DNA of 21,074 nt. Source: an uncultured Collinsella sp. GTDB lineage: Bacteria; Actinomycetota; Coriobacteriia; Coriobacteriales; Coriobacteriaceae. A model generated the notes under the pieces. The model saw nothing but the letters and a program-made list of their open reading frames with translations, had not been told where the DNA came from and ran no database searches. The stretch spans positions 1 to 21,074 of the forward strand of contig CAUDVX010000031.1 in the NCBI GenBank assembly GCA_958452935.1, read 5' to 3'. The position numbers were made by a program, and so were the translations under genes. Positions 1 to 7,531 of this stretch are shown here, one piece after another (within the stretch, counting starts at the first letter, position 1; every line of letters begins with the position of its first letter).

Positions 1-491
1 TCATGCTGCGCGTCATCGATACCCGCTGGATGAACTACCTGCAGGAGATGGACTATCTCAAGACCGGTATCGGACTGCGCGGCTTTGGTCAGCGCGATCC
101 GCTGGTCGAGTACAAGACCGAGGCTTATGGCGCGTTCCAGATGCTCGTCGACACCATGTACGAGGATTACCTGCGCACCGTCCTGCGCATCGAGATCAAG
201 GCCGCCCCGCACGCCGTGGAGCACAAGGAGGACCCCGCGCTCGAGGGTGCGCGCTTCTCCGGCCCCGCCGATGTCGATGGCGACAACGGCAACTCGGTGC
301 TGCGCAAGCAGGCACAGGTGCAGGCCCGCACGGCCGTCCAGGGAGGCCCGGCTGCTGTCAACAACGGCGGCAAGGTGACCACCTACCGCAAGTCCGAGAG
401 CGATGACCCTTATGTCAACGTGGGCCGCAACGACCTTTGCCCCTGCGGCAGCGGCAAGAAGTTCAAGTACTGCCACGGTAGGAATCGTTAA
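1..491 (+). CDS. secA: Preprotein translocase subunit SecA, C-terminal part (5' end outside window)
   Basis: SecA is the ATPase motor that drives unfolded preproteins through SecYEG at the membrane. Only the last ~162 codons are present; the frame is open to the left edge and the Met at base 3 is internal. The visible part matches the helical scaffold/wing region (the stretch around DTRWMNYLQEMDYLKTGIGL is highly typical) followed by a variable linker and a C-terminal SEC-C zinc motif, CPCGSGKKFKYCHG, where the Cys and His residues bind zinc and interact with SecB or phospholipid in other species. The TAA stop shares its last A with the ATG of prfB, so the two are translationally coupled; secA-prfB is a common bacterial order. 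Identity is near certain; the ATPase domains cannot be inspected here. Confidence 0.96.
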   Translation, partial: MLRVIDTRWMNYLQEMDYLKTGIGLRGFGQRDPLVEYKTEAYGAFQMLVDTMYEDYLRTVLRIEIKAAPHAVEHKEDPALEGARFSGPADVDGDNGNSVLRKQAQVQARTAVQGGPAAVNNGGKVTTYRKSESDDPYVNVGRNDLCPCGSGKKFKYCHGRNR

Positions 492-1639
492 TGGCCGAGG
501 CTTTAGAGATAACGCCCGCCGAGCTGGACGCGTTTGCGGACCGGCTCGGCGAGGTCGAGTCGTATCTTCATTTGGATGAGAAGCGCACCCGCGTGACCGA
601 GCTCGAGGCCAAAAGCGTGGCCCCCGGCTTTTGGGATGACGCCGACGCCGCTCGCGCCACCATGGAGGAGATCGCTCGCGCCAAGGAAGATATCGCTGCC
701 GTGGATACCGCGCGCGGCGAGCTATCTGACGCCCGCGCGGCGCTGGAGCTTGCCGAGGAGATGGGCGACGACCCCGATGCCGCCGCATTGCGCGAGGAGG
801 CTGCCACTACGGCAGAACGCCTGGCCCGTGCTATCGACGAGCTCGAGCTTTCGAGCTGGTTTACCGGTGAGTTCGATCACGGCGACGCGATTGTGACCAT
901 CAAGCCCGGACAGGGTGGTCTGGAGGCGCAGGACTGGACCTTCATGCTCTTTAAGATTTACATGAAGTACTGCCAGCGCCGCGGTTGGAAGGTCACCATC
1001 AACGATTGTCCCGCGGCCGAGGTTATCGGCATCGATCGCGCGACCTTTACCGTCGAGGGCAAGGACGCGTTTGGCATGCTGCGCGCCGAGGCCGGCGTCC
1101 ACCGTCTGGTGCGCATTAGCCCCACCGACGACAAGAAGCGCCGCCAGACCACGTTTGCTGGCGTCGAGGTCATCCCCGTGCTGCCCAACGATATCGACAT
1201 CGAGATCAGTCCCGACGATATCCGCGTGGACGTGTATCACGCGAGCGGCCCGGGCGGCCAGGGCGTCAATACCACCGACTCCGCCGTACGCGTGACGCAT
1301 TTTCCCAGCGGCATCGTGGTCACGTGCCAAAACGAGCGCAGCCAGATTCAAAACAAGGCCGCGTGCATGCAGATTCTCAAGGCCCGTCTGTACGAGATCG
1401 AGCTCGAGAAGCGTGCCGAGGCGCTTGACGAGATCCGCGGGCCGAAGACCACGATCGGTTTTGGTAACCAGATTCGCAGCTACGTGCTCTACCCGTATCA
1501 GATGGTCAAGGACCTGCGCACGGGCGTGGAGACCAGCAACGTCGAGGCCGTTCTCGACGATGGCGATCTGGATCCGTTTGTGATCGGCTACCATCGCTGG
1601 GCAACCGGCAATGCCGATGCGGAAGGCTCGGACGCCTAG
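491..1639 (+). CDS. prfB: Peptide chain release factor 2
   Basis: RF2 recognises UAA/UGA in the ribosomal A site and triggers peptide release. The 382-residue product has the RF2-type N-terminal helical domain (the KSVAPGFWDD stretch is typical), the codon-recognition superdomain, and the catalytic GGQ motif in SGPGGQGVNTTDSAVR near residue 255. The ATG overlaps the secA stop. The gene is one continuous frame: there is no in-frame TGA near codon 25, so the autoregulatory +1 frameshift known from E. coli is absent. One oddity: the stop-recognition tripeptide, SPF in standard RF2, reads SPT here (RISPTDDKKRRQTTF, about bases 1116-1160). Thr is the third residue of the RF1 tripeptide (PxT). The rest is clearly RF2, not RF1. 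The gene ends in TAG, which RF1 reads. Confidence 0.97.
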   Translation: MAEALEITPAELDAFADRLGEVESYLHLDEKRTRVTELEAKSVAPGFWDDADAARATMEEIARAKEDIAAVDTARGELSDARAALELAEEMGDDPDAAALREEAATTAERLARAIDELELSSWFTGEFDHGDAIVTIKPGQGGLEAQDWTFMLFKIYMKYCQRRGWKVTINDCPAAEVIGIDRATFTVEGKDAFGMLRAEAGVHRLVRISPTDDKKRRQTTFAGVEVIPVLPNDIDIEISPDDIRVDVYHASGPGGQGVNTTDSAVRVTHFPSGIVVTCQNERSQIQNKAACMQILKARLYEIELEKRAEALDEIRGPKTTIGFGNQIRSYVLYPYQMVKDLRTGVETSNVEAVLDDGDLDPFVIGYHRWATGNADAEGSDA

Positions 1640-1728
1640 GCACATGGTTGGCTCCGGGTCGATGCAAACACTTCGCAGGGGTGGTATTTGCTCGGTGAAT
1701 CGGTAGAATCGAATACAGTAAGAAGTTC

Positions 1729-1757
1729 AAAGCGCACTCGTTTGGGTGCGCTTTTTT
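1729..1757 (+). terminator. Intrinsic terminator or attenuator between prfB and the YitT-type gene
   Basis: An 11-bp stem (1729-1739 with 1744-1754, one G-T pair) closes a GTTT loop and ends in a run of T to 1757. The run of T touches the ribosome binding site GAGGGAGG (1758-1765) of the next gene, so transcripts of that gene starting upstream must pass through the hairpin. A TAGAAT -10-like hexamer lies upstream at 1704-1709 without a convincing -35. Confidence 0.8.
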
Positions 1758-1769
1758 GAGGGAGGCAGC

Positions 1770-2660
1770 ATGGCATATCGTCTGGACATCAAACGCATTC
1801 TTTCGCTGAACTTCTTTCACGATCTGCCCAAGATTATGCTGGGCTGTGCTCTGGCCGCTATCGCGACGGACCTGTTTTTGATCCCCAACGGCCTTGCCGC
1901 CGGCGGCGTTACGGGTCTCGCCACGATTATCCAAGCGGTCGGCGCCTCGCATGGCATCTCGCTGCCTGTCGGTATTCAAACCATCGTGATGAATGCCTTG
2001 CTGCTGCTGGTCGTTATGCGCGAGGGTGGCATGTTCTACGTGGTGCAGACGGCGACGGGTTTTGTGCTGCTGGGCTTTTTCACCGACCTGTTCGCTCCGT
2101 TTGTGGCGCCGCTGGCGCATTCCGATCTGATGCTGCCCGCTATGTGGGGCGGCATTATCACGGGCATCGGCTACGGCATGGTGCTGCGCGCCGGTGCCAA
2201 CACCGGCGGCTCCGACACGATCGGCCAGATCATCTCGCGCAATACGTCGCTACCGGTGGGCTCCACCGTCATGGCGATCGATGTCGCCGTGTGCGCGCTC
2301 TCGGCTCCGGTCTTCTCGGTCGAAAACGCGCTGTATGCAGGCCTTTCGATGGTCATTAGCGGCTACGTGATCGATGCTGTGGTCGACGGCGGCAACAGAC
2401 GCCGTATGGTACTCATCATCTCGGACAAGTTTCCCGATATCGCGGCCGACATCATGTATGGCTTGGGTCGCGGCTGCACCAAGTTTAAGGCGACCGGTAT
2501 GTACTCGGGCGCCGAGAAGCCGGTGATCATGGTCATTGTGAGCCGCCGCGAGCTCAACACGCTCAAGACCATTGTGCGTGAGCGCGATCCTCGCGCCATT
2601 GTGACGGTCGCCGACGTTACGGAAACCTTCGGCGAGGGATTCAAGGACATTAACGCGTAG
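1770..2660 (+). CDS. YitT family membrane protein (DUF161/DUF2179)
   Basis: Predicted 296-residue integral membrane protein. The N-terminal two thirds has about five to six hydrophobic segments rich in Gly/Ala (for example KIMLGCALAAIATDLFLIPN and the NGLAAGGVTGLATIIQAV stretch), typical of the YitT_membrane family; the last ~80 residues (MVLIISDKFPDIAADIM to the end) form the soluble DUF2179 domain. Function is unknown for most members; a transport role is often suspected. Start ATG 1770 is chosen over an upstream GTG (1746) because GAGGGAGG sits 4-5 bases ahead of it and the GTG lies inside the terminator stem. The terminator just upstream suggests control by read-through or attenuation. 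Family call is firm, function is not. Confidence 0.9.
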   Translation: MAYRLDIKRILSLNFFHDLPKIMLGCALAAIATDLFLIPNGLAAGGVTGLATIIQAVGASHGISLPVGIQTIVMNALLLLVVMREGGMFYVVQTATGFVLLGFFTDLFAPFVAPLAHSDLMLPAMWGGIITGIGYGMVLRAGANTGGSDTIGQIISRNTSLPVGSTVMAIDVAVCALSAPVFSVENALYAGLSMVISGYVIDAVVDGGNRRRMVLIISDKFPDIAADIMYGLGRGCTKFKATGMYSGAEKPVIMVIVSRRELNTLKTIVRERDPRAIVTVADVTETFGEGFKDINA

Positions 2661-2868
2661 GGTCGACTGCGTTCTATCCAAAAGACGTTCACATTGATAA
2701 ACCGTTTCATCAGCGGTTCTGCCTGCTCAATTGCTCAAATAATGATAAAAAGTCTGGTAAAGCTTCCAGTTTCCAGCATAATGAATGACGTACGTGCATC
2801 GCGGCTGTGTTGGGATTACCTTTCCGTGCCGTGCGCATCTTGTCTTAAGAGGATGAAAGGAAGGCACA

Positions 2869-3699
2869 ATGAGCGACGAAGAGCTCAAAAAGGTTGCCAA
2901 CGAGGTAAGGAAGGGCATCGTCACCGGCGTGCACGCTGCCAAGTCCGGCCATCCGGGCGGTTCGCTCGGCGCTGCCGACATCATGACCTATCTGTACTTT
3001 GAGGAAATGAACGTCGACCCGGCCGACCCCCGCAAGGCCGACCGCGATCGCTTCGTGCTTTCCAAGGGCCACTGCGCGCCTGGTCTGTACGCCGTGCTCG
3101 CCGAGCGCGGGTTCTTCCCCAAGGAGGATCTCGAGACGCTGCGCCACATCGGCAGCCACCTGCAGGGTCACCCCAACATGAACGACACCCCGGGCGTCGA
3201 CATGTCCACCGGTTCGCTCGGCCAGGGCATCTCCGCCGCCGTGGGCATGGCCGTTGCCGCCAAGCACTGGGGCGATACTTACCGCACCTACGCCCTGCTG
3301 GGCGACGGCGAGAGCGAGGAGGGCCAGGTCTGGGAGGCCGCCATGTTTGCCGGCAACCAGCAGCTCGATAACCTCTGCGTGATCGTCGACCACAACGGCC
3401 TGCAGATCGACGGCCCCGTCGAGGAGGTCAACGACCCCATGCCGCTCGCCGACAAGTTCCGCGCCTTCAAATTCCACGTGGTGGAGCTCGCCGACGGCAA
3501 CGACTTCGATCAGATCCGCGCCGCCTTTGCCGAGGCCCGCGCCACCAAGGGTCAGCCGACTGCCATTATCGCCGAGACCATGAAGGGCAAGGGCGTCTCC
3601 TTTATGGAGAACCAGGTGGGTTGGCACGGCAAGGCCCCCAACGATGAACAGTTTGAGCAGGCCATGGCAGAGCTCACGGCCGCCGGAGAGGAGCTCTAG
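2869..3699 (+). CDS. Transketolase, N-terminal (TPP-binding) subunit
   Basis: 276 residues, corresponding to the first domain of a full transketolase. With the downstream subunit it moves two-carbon ketol units between sugar phosphates in the non-oxidative pentose phosphate pathway (cytosol). Thiamine diphosphate binding is visible as GDGE (residues 145-148) followed by Asn176 in VIVDHNGLQ, the standard GDG-x(~28)-N motif; SGHPGGSLGAAD and LSKGHCAPGLYA are active-site stretches. The start at 2869 has GAAAGGAAGG ahead of it. The 208-base leader from 2661 is AT-richer than its surroundings but shows no clear promoter or riboswitch. The stop TAG is one base before the partner gene. Two-gene transketolases are common in archaea and several anaerobic bacteria. 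Confidence 0.96.
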   Translation: MSDEELKKVANEVRKGIVTGVHAAKSGHPGGSLGAADIMTYLYFEEMNVDPADPRKADRDRFVLSKGHCAPGLYAVLAERGFFPKEDLETLRHIGSHLQGHPNMNDTPGVDMSTGSLGQGISAAVGMAVAAKHWGDTYRTYALLGDGESEEGQVWEAAMFAGNQQLDNLCVIVDHNGLQIDGPVEEVNDPMPLADKFRAFKFHVVELADGNDFDQIRAAFAEARATKGQPTAIIAETMKGKGVSFMENQVGWHGKAPNDEQFEQAMAELTAAGEEL

Positions 3700-3700
3700 G

Positions 3701-4642
3701 ATGGCAGACGTCAAGAAAATCGCCACGCGCGTAAGCTACGGCGAGGCCCTCGTCGAGCTCGCCAACGAGCACGATGACTTTGTGGTCCTCGACGCCGACC
3801 TGGCCGCCGCCACGCAGACCGGCAAGTTCAAGGCTGCCTGCCCCGACCGCTTCTTCGATGTGGGCATTGCCGAGAGCAACCTGATGGGTGTTGCCGCCGG
3901 TATCGCAACCACCGGCCGCGTTGCCTTCGCGAGCAGCTTTGCCATGTTCGCCGCCGGCCGCGCCTTTGAGCAGGTCCGCAATTCCATCGGCTACCCGCAC
4001 CTTAACGTTAAGATCGGTGCCACGCACGCCGGTATCTCGGTGGGCGAGGACGGCGCCACGCACCAGTGCTGCGAGGATATCGCCCTCATGCGTGTTATCC
4101 CCGGCATGACCGTGATTGTTCCCGCCGACGACGTCGAGGCCCGCGCCGTGACGCGCGCCGCCTACGAGTGCGACGGCCCCGTGTACATGCGCTTCGCCCG
4201 TCTGGCCTCGCCGGTCATCAACGATTCCGAGACCTACAAGTTCGAGCTGGGCAAGGGCATCGTCATGCGCGAGGGCACCGACGTCACCATCATCGCCTGC
4301 GGCCTGATGGTCGGCGAGGCGCTCGAGGCCGCTGAGCAGCTTGCTGCCGAGGGCATCGATGCCGAGGTCATCAACATGCACACCATCAAGCCCATCGATG
4401 CCGACCTGATCGTCAAGAGCGCCACCAAGACCGGCCACGTCGTGACCGTCGAGGAGCACTCCGTGATCGGTGGCCTGGGCAGCGCCGTTGCCGATGTCCT
4501 GTGTGAGCAGTGCCCGACGCCGCTCAAGAAGATTGGCGTCAACGACACCTTCGGCGAGTCCGGCCCGGGTGCCGAGCTCCTGCACAAGTACGGCCTGGAC
4601 GCCGCCAACATCGTGGCGACCACCAAGGAGTTCTTGGCCTAA
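3701..4642 (+). CDS. Transketolase, C-terminal subunit
   Basis: 313 residues, holding the pyrimidine-binding (Pyr) and C-terminal domains of transketolase. The catalytic Glu that activates the TPP aminopyrimidine ring is seen in FDVGIAESNLMG (Glu58). Further typical stretches are KIGATHAGISVGEDGATHQ and VEEHSVIGGLGSAV. ATG 3701 follows the TAG of the N subunit after one base, with GGAGAGGAGC inside the upstream gene as ribosome binding site; a longer frame reaching upstream would overlap the N subunit and is not needed. The pair is surely cotranscribed and forms one enzyme. It could in principle be a DXPS-like or pyruvate dehydrogenase-like pair, but size and motifs fit split transketolase best. 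Confidence 0.96.
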   Translation: MADVKKIATRVSYGEALVELANEHDDFVVLDADLAAATQTGKFKAACPDRFFDVGIAESNLMGVAAGIATTGRVAFASSFAMFAAGRAFEQVRNSIGYPHLNVKIGATHAGISVGEDGATHQCCEDIALMRVIPGMTVIVPADDVEARAVTRAAYECDGPVYMRFARLASPVINDSETYKFELGKGIVMREGTDVTIIACGLMVGEALEAAEQLAAEGIDAEVINMHTIKPIDADLIVKSATKTGHVVTVEEHSVIGGLGSAVADVLCEQCPTPLKKIGVNDTFGESGPGAELLHKYGLDAANIVATTKEFLA

Positions 4643-4695
4643 GGCGTTTTGCGTTGGCCTTAACTTGAGAGCCGTTCCCGTATTGGGCAATAAAT

Positions 4696-4736
4696 AAGCC
4701 GGGGTGCCTTCCATGTGGGGGCACCCCGGCTTTGCG
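4696..4736. terminator. Bidirectional intrinsic terminator between convergent genes
   Basis: A perfect 13-bp GC-rich stem pairs 4696-4708 with 4720-4732 around an 11-base loop. It is followed on the plus strand by a T-containing stretch (TTTGCGTTT) and on the minus strand by TTATTTATT. It sits between the transketolase operon (stop at 4642) and the minus-strand zinc-ribbon gene (stop at 4754), so it can serve both. Confidence 0.85.
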
Positions 4737-4753
4737 TTTGGGGGGAGGAACGG

Positions 4754-6022
4754 TTAGAGGAGCTTCACGGTCGGGGCGAGTGCGTTGGCAAAGATGTCGT
4801 CTGGCCAGCATACCGCTGCGACATTAGCGTCATTTGCCGCAACCATATCAGCAAGAATGGAGTCGTAGGAGATTGTCCCCAACGATTGGAGGTCGACTAT
4901 CTCGCGTGCGGCATCATCTGAACACAAGTTAAGACGATATTCAGCTTTTGATAAATGGTCTTGCCCCGCATCAAAGGCCCAACGATAAATTACTAGTTTT
5001 ACATAGTGGTTTTCGTCGAGCTTGATGTCGCGAATACGGCCGCACTCGATATCTCCCGCGTTTCCATACGGTTCATTTTTCATGGCAAGATATCCAAGCT
5101 CTTTATCTGGAAAGGCAGTCGAGTACAGCCCTATTACATCTCCGTCGACTTCTGCTGTCACCCTGCCATCCCAATACTCGGGCAGGTCGACACTGAAGGT
5201 TTGGGCCTCGATGTGGCGTGCGGCGGCTTTGCGCTGTTCCTCGGCCTTGCGCGCCGCTTCCTCTTCGGCGGCTTTCTTGGCCGCGACGGCGGTGTCGCGG
5301 CGGTTCGTTGCGGCGTGTTGCAGCGCATCGACGTCGGGCGCGTCCTTGCCCTTGTATGCCATGGCGAGTGTCACGGCGTCGTTGATCTCGTCGTCGGTCA
5401 CGTCGACAGCTTCAATGGGCGTAAAGTCCAAAACCGAATCCTGATCGGCGAGTTCTGCCAAGTCGATCTTCTCGCCCTTGGCAAAAGCGTCGTCGAGCGT
5501 GAGCTTGGCCTTTGTGCAAGGCACCTGGTAGATGGTGCCATCGGCGGCGATGGGGGAGCCTGCCGCCTTGAGCGTGTACTTGCCCTGGATAAGCTTGATG
5601 CCCGAGCCGTCGGAAGCGACATATTCGACCTTGTCGACCTTCTTTCCGTCGACCGTCTTGCCCTTTACGCGCACCGGCACACGAGAAGCGCCGCTATCGG
5701 TATCCCACCCTTCAGCCTTTACACTCACCACGAGCGCATGCTTGGAATGAGCCGACTCATACTGCTCCTGCTCCTGGATATGCTGCTGATACAGGTGATA
5801 CGTCAGCCCACCGCTCCCGCCAACGACGATTACCGCCGCGCAGACGATAGCGATCACGACGCCTTTCTTGGGTTTCTTACCGGGAGCGGACGAACCCACT
5901 GGTGCCGGTGCAACCGCAGATTCGGCTACGGGCATAGTCTGTGCCCCATCAAGCGCAGCTCCGCATCCCACGCAAAACCGTGCACCATCAGCAAGCTCAG
6001 CACCACAATACGGACAAACCAT
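4754..6022 (-). CDS. Zinc-ribbon, single-pass membrane protein of unknown function
   Basis: 422 residues. Residues 3-20 form a zinc ribbon (CPYC...CVGC, two CxxC knuckles); residues ~22-53 are an Ala/Pro linker ending in a basic patch (GKKPKK); residues ~55-75 (GVVIAIVCAAVIVVGGSGGL) form one transmembrane helix. The rest is predicted extracytoplasmic: a β-rich segment, an Ala/Glu/Lys-rich helical stretch (AAKKAAEEEAARKAEEQRK, likely coiled coil), and a C-terminal α/β domain beginning near TFSVDLPEYWDGRVTAEV. Start ATG at 6022 (minus strand) is chosen because GGAGGT lies five bases upstream; nine further codons upstream remain open but lack such a site. The domain layout recalls zinc-ribbon envelope proteins frequent in Coriobacteriia. 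No enzyme motif is recognised. It is a single-gene unit transcribed away from ftsE. Confidence 0.85.
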   Translation of the reverse strand: MVCPYCGAELADGARFCVGCGAALDGAQTMPVAESAVAPAPVGSSAPGKKPKKGVVIAIVCAAVIVVGGSGGLTYHLYQQHIQEQEQYESAHSKHALVVSVKAEGWDTDSGASRVPVRVKGKTVDGKKVDKVEYVASDGSGIKLIQGKYTLKAAGSPIAADGTIYQVPCTKAKLTLDDAFAKGEKIDLAELADQDSVLDFTPIEAVDVTDDEINDAVTLAMAYKGKDAPDVDALQHAATNRRDTAVAAKKAAEEEAARKAEEQRKAAARHIEAQTFSVDLPEYWDGRVTAEVDGDVIGLYSTAFPDKELGYLAMKNEPYGNAGDIECGRIRDIKLDENHYVKLVIYRWAFDAGQDHLSKAEYRLNLCSDDAAREIVDLQSLGTISYDSILADMVAANDANVAAVCWPDDIFANALAPTVKLL

Positions 6023-6112
6023 ATCAACCTCCAGCAAGCCGAGAACCATCTTTCTAACTCAACTGTAAAGCGAAAACCCAAACCCAAGTTGCGCAACAAT
6101 GAGCCCCAATAT

Positions 6113-6181
6113 AAGTTGCGGTGAAATAGGGACTGATGAGGGCTTCTAACTGCTAAAACAGTCCCTATTTCACCGCAACTT
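6113..6181. repeat. Long palindromic repeat, family A copy 1
   Basis: A perfect 23-bp inverted repeat pairs 6113-6135 (starting AAGTTGCGGTGAAATAG) with 6159-6181 around a 23-base loop. It lies in the divergent intergenic region between the zinc-ribbon gene and ftsE. A second copy at 19793-19863 shares the outer 17 bases of the arms but has a different, still paired inner stem. A short piece, AAGTTGCG, is repeated just upstream at 6086-6093 inside a 10-base palindrome (6088-6097). There is no T-tract, so a plain terminator is unlikely. Confidence 0.9.
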
Positions 6182-6256
6182 CTAAAGAGGCCCATAGTGC
6201 CCGGCCGGACAGATTCCAAAGCCCGCCATGCTTCTTATGTGCAGCAAAGGCAATCC

Positions 6257-6265
6257 TGCTAAAAT
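6257..6265 (+). promoter_or_regulatory. Candidate extended -10 promoter for ftsE
   Basis: TGCTAAAAT matches an extended -10 element (TGnTAnAAT) about 45 bases before the GTG start of ftsE. No good -35 hexamer at 16-18 bases is visible, which is normal for extended -10 promoters. The call rests on this one motif. Confidence 0.35.
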
Positions 6266-6310
6266 ACAAAGCGCTCATGTAGTTTAAACGCACGACGATA
6301 AGGAGCACCA

Positions 6311-7531
6311 GTGGGTAACCACTTCCGTACCTCCGGTGCGGGCGATGATGCCCCCAAGACGCAGCCGAGCGTCGCGGGCAGTCGTTTCGCCACTCCGGAT
6401 TCAGAGGATCAGCTGTTTAGCCCGATCCCCGCACAGCCGGCAGATCAGGCACAGCCGGCGGCAGATCCCTTTGCCTACAACCCCAACAACGATGTTGCGC
6501 TTTCCGGCACGGCTGGCTTTGAGCCCGTTCAGACGGTGACCGCTCGCGTGGCTCAGCCTCAGATGAGCGCCGCCACGCCGCAGCCTACTATGGCCGGCAT
6601 CCCCGACCCCATGGCCCCTGCGGCTCCCGCGCCGCAGCCCGCGCAGTCCGGTCTTTTTGCCGGCATTCCCGACCCCACGCAGCCTGCGGCTCCCGTGGTC
6701 GAGCGCGATCAGGCCGCCGAGGTCGCAAGCCTCGACAATGCGCTCAACAACCCCGACTTCACGTCGGTGTTTGCGCCCATCGACCCGCAGGCCAGCCGCA
6801 AAAAGATGGCCAAGCAGGCCGGTGTCGAGCCCGTCATCCTTATGGAGCACGTCACCAAGATCTATCCGGCGCAGCCCAACAAGCCCGCACTCGACGACAT
6901 CAACATCGAGATCTATCCGGGCGAGTTCGTCTTTTTGGTCGGTCACTCCGGCTCGGGTAAGACCACGCTGCTGTCGACGCTCAACCGCGATGTCAAGCCC
7001 ACGAGCGGTCGCATTTTGGTCGCCGGCCAGGATCTCATGAAGATCAAGAACCGCAAGGTTCCGTTCCTGCGTCGTCAGATTGGCGCCGTGTTCCAGGACT
7101 TTAAGCTCCTGCCGCAAAAGACCGCCTACGAAAACGTGGCGTTTGCCCTGCAGTGCATCGGCAAGCCCAAGGGCGTCATTCGCAGCCAGGTGCCCGAGGT
7201 GCTGCGTCTGGTCGGTCTGGCCGACCAGATGGACTCGCTGCCCGATCAGCTTTCCGGTGGCGAGCAGCAGCGCGTGGCCGTTGCCCGCGCTATGGTCAAC
7301 CGCCCGCCGCTGCTGATTTGCGACGAGCCCACGGGCAACCTCGACCCGGCGATTTCGCTGGGCATCATGAAGCTGCTCGAGCGCATTAACCGCACCGGTA
7401 CCACCGTGATCGTCGCTACGCACGACCGCGAGATGGTCGATAGCATGCACCGTCGCGTGATCGCCCTCGAGGGCGGCCACGTAATCCGCGACCAGGAGAG
7501 GGGAGGTTACGGCAACTATGGCACCAACTAA
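6311..7531 (+). CDS. ftsE: Cell division ATP-binding protein FtsE with long N-terminal extension
   Basis: FtsE is the cytosolic ATPase of the FtsEX complex, which controls peptidoglycan hydrolases at the septum. The ABC domain occupies residues ~175-406: Walker A GHSGSGKTT (211-219), signature LSGGEQQRVAVARA, Walker B LLICDEPTGNLD, and switch THD. Usual FtsE proteins are ~220-230 residues; this one is 406 because of a ~170-residue Pro/Ala/Gln-rich, low-complexity N-terminus that includes a duplicated AGIPDPxxPAAP motif (from residues 95 and 117). Start GTG 6311 has AAGGAG five bases upstream; an internal Met166 (base 6806) could start a normal-length FtsE but has only a weak purine stretch ahead of it. 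The stop overlaps ftsX by 14 bases, indicating coupled translation. Confidence 0.95.
   Translation: MGNHFRTSGAGDDAPKTQPSVAGSRFATPDSEDQLFSPIPAQPADQAQPAADPFAYNPNNDVALSGTAGFEPVQTVTARVAQPQMSAATPQPTMAGIPDPMAPAAPAPQPAQSGLFAGIPDPTQPAAPVVERDQAAEVASLDNALNNPDFTSVFAPIDPQASRKKMAKQAGVEPVILMEHVTKIYPAQPNKPALDDINIEIYPGEFVFLVGHSGSGKTTLLSTLNRDVKPTSGRILVAGQDLMKIKNRKVPFLRRQIGAVFQDFKLLPQKTAYENVAFALQCIGKPKGVIRSQVPEVLRLVGLADQMDSLPDQLSGGEQQRVAVARAMVNRPPLLICDEPTGNLDPAISLGIMKLLERINRTGTTVIVATHDREMVDSMHRRVIALEGGHVIRDQERGGYGNYGTN

Noticed and set aside
722..1645. Long minus-strand open frame opposite prfB (307 codons)
   Set aside because: It is the shadow of a GC-rich gene with strong third-position bias; the plus strand encodes RF2 with clear motifs, and the shadow protein has no recognisable domain or ribosome site.
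3674..4714. 346-codon minus-strand frame opposite the transketolase C subunit
   Set aside because: Shadow frame. It also crosses the strong terminator at 4696-4736.
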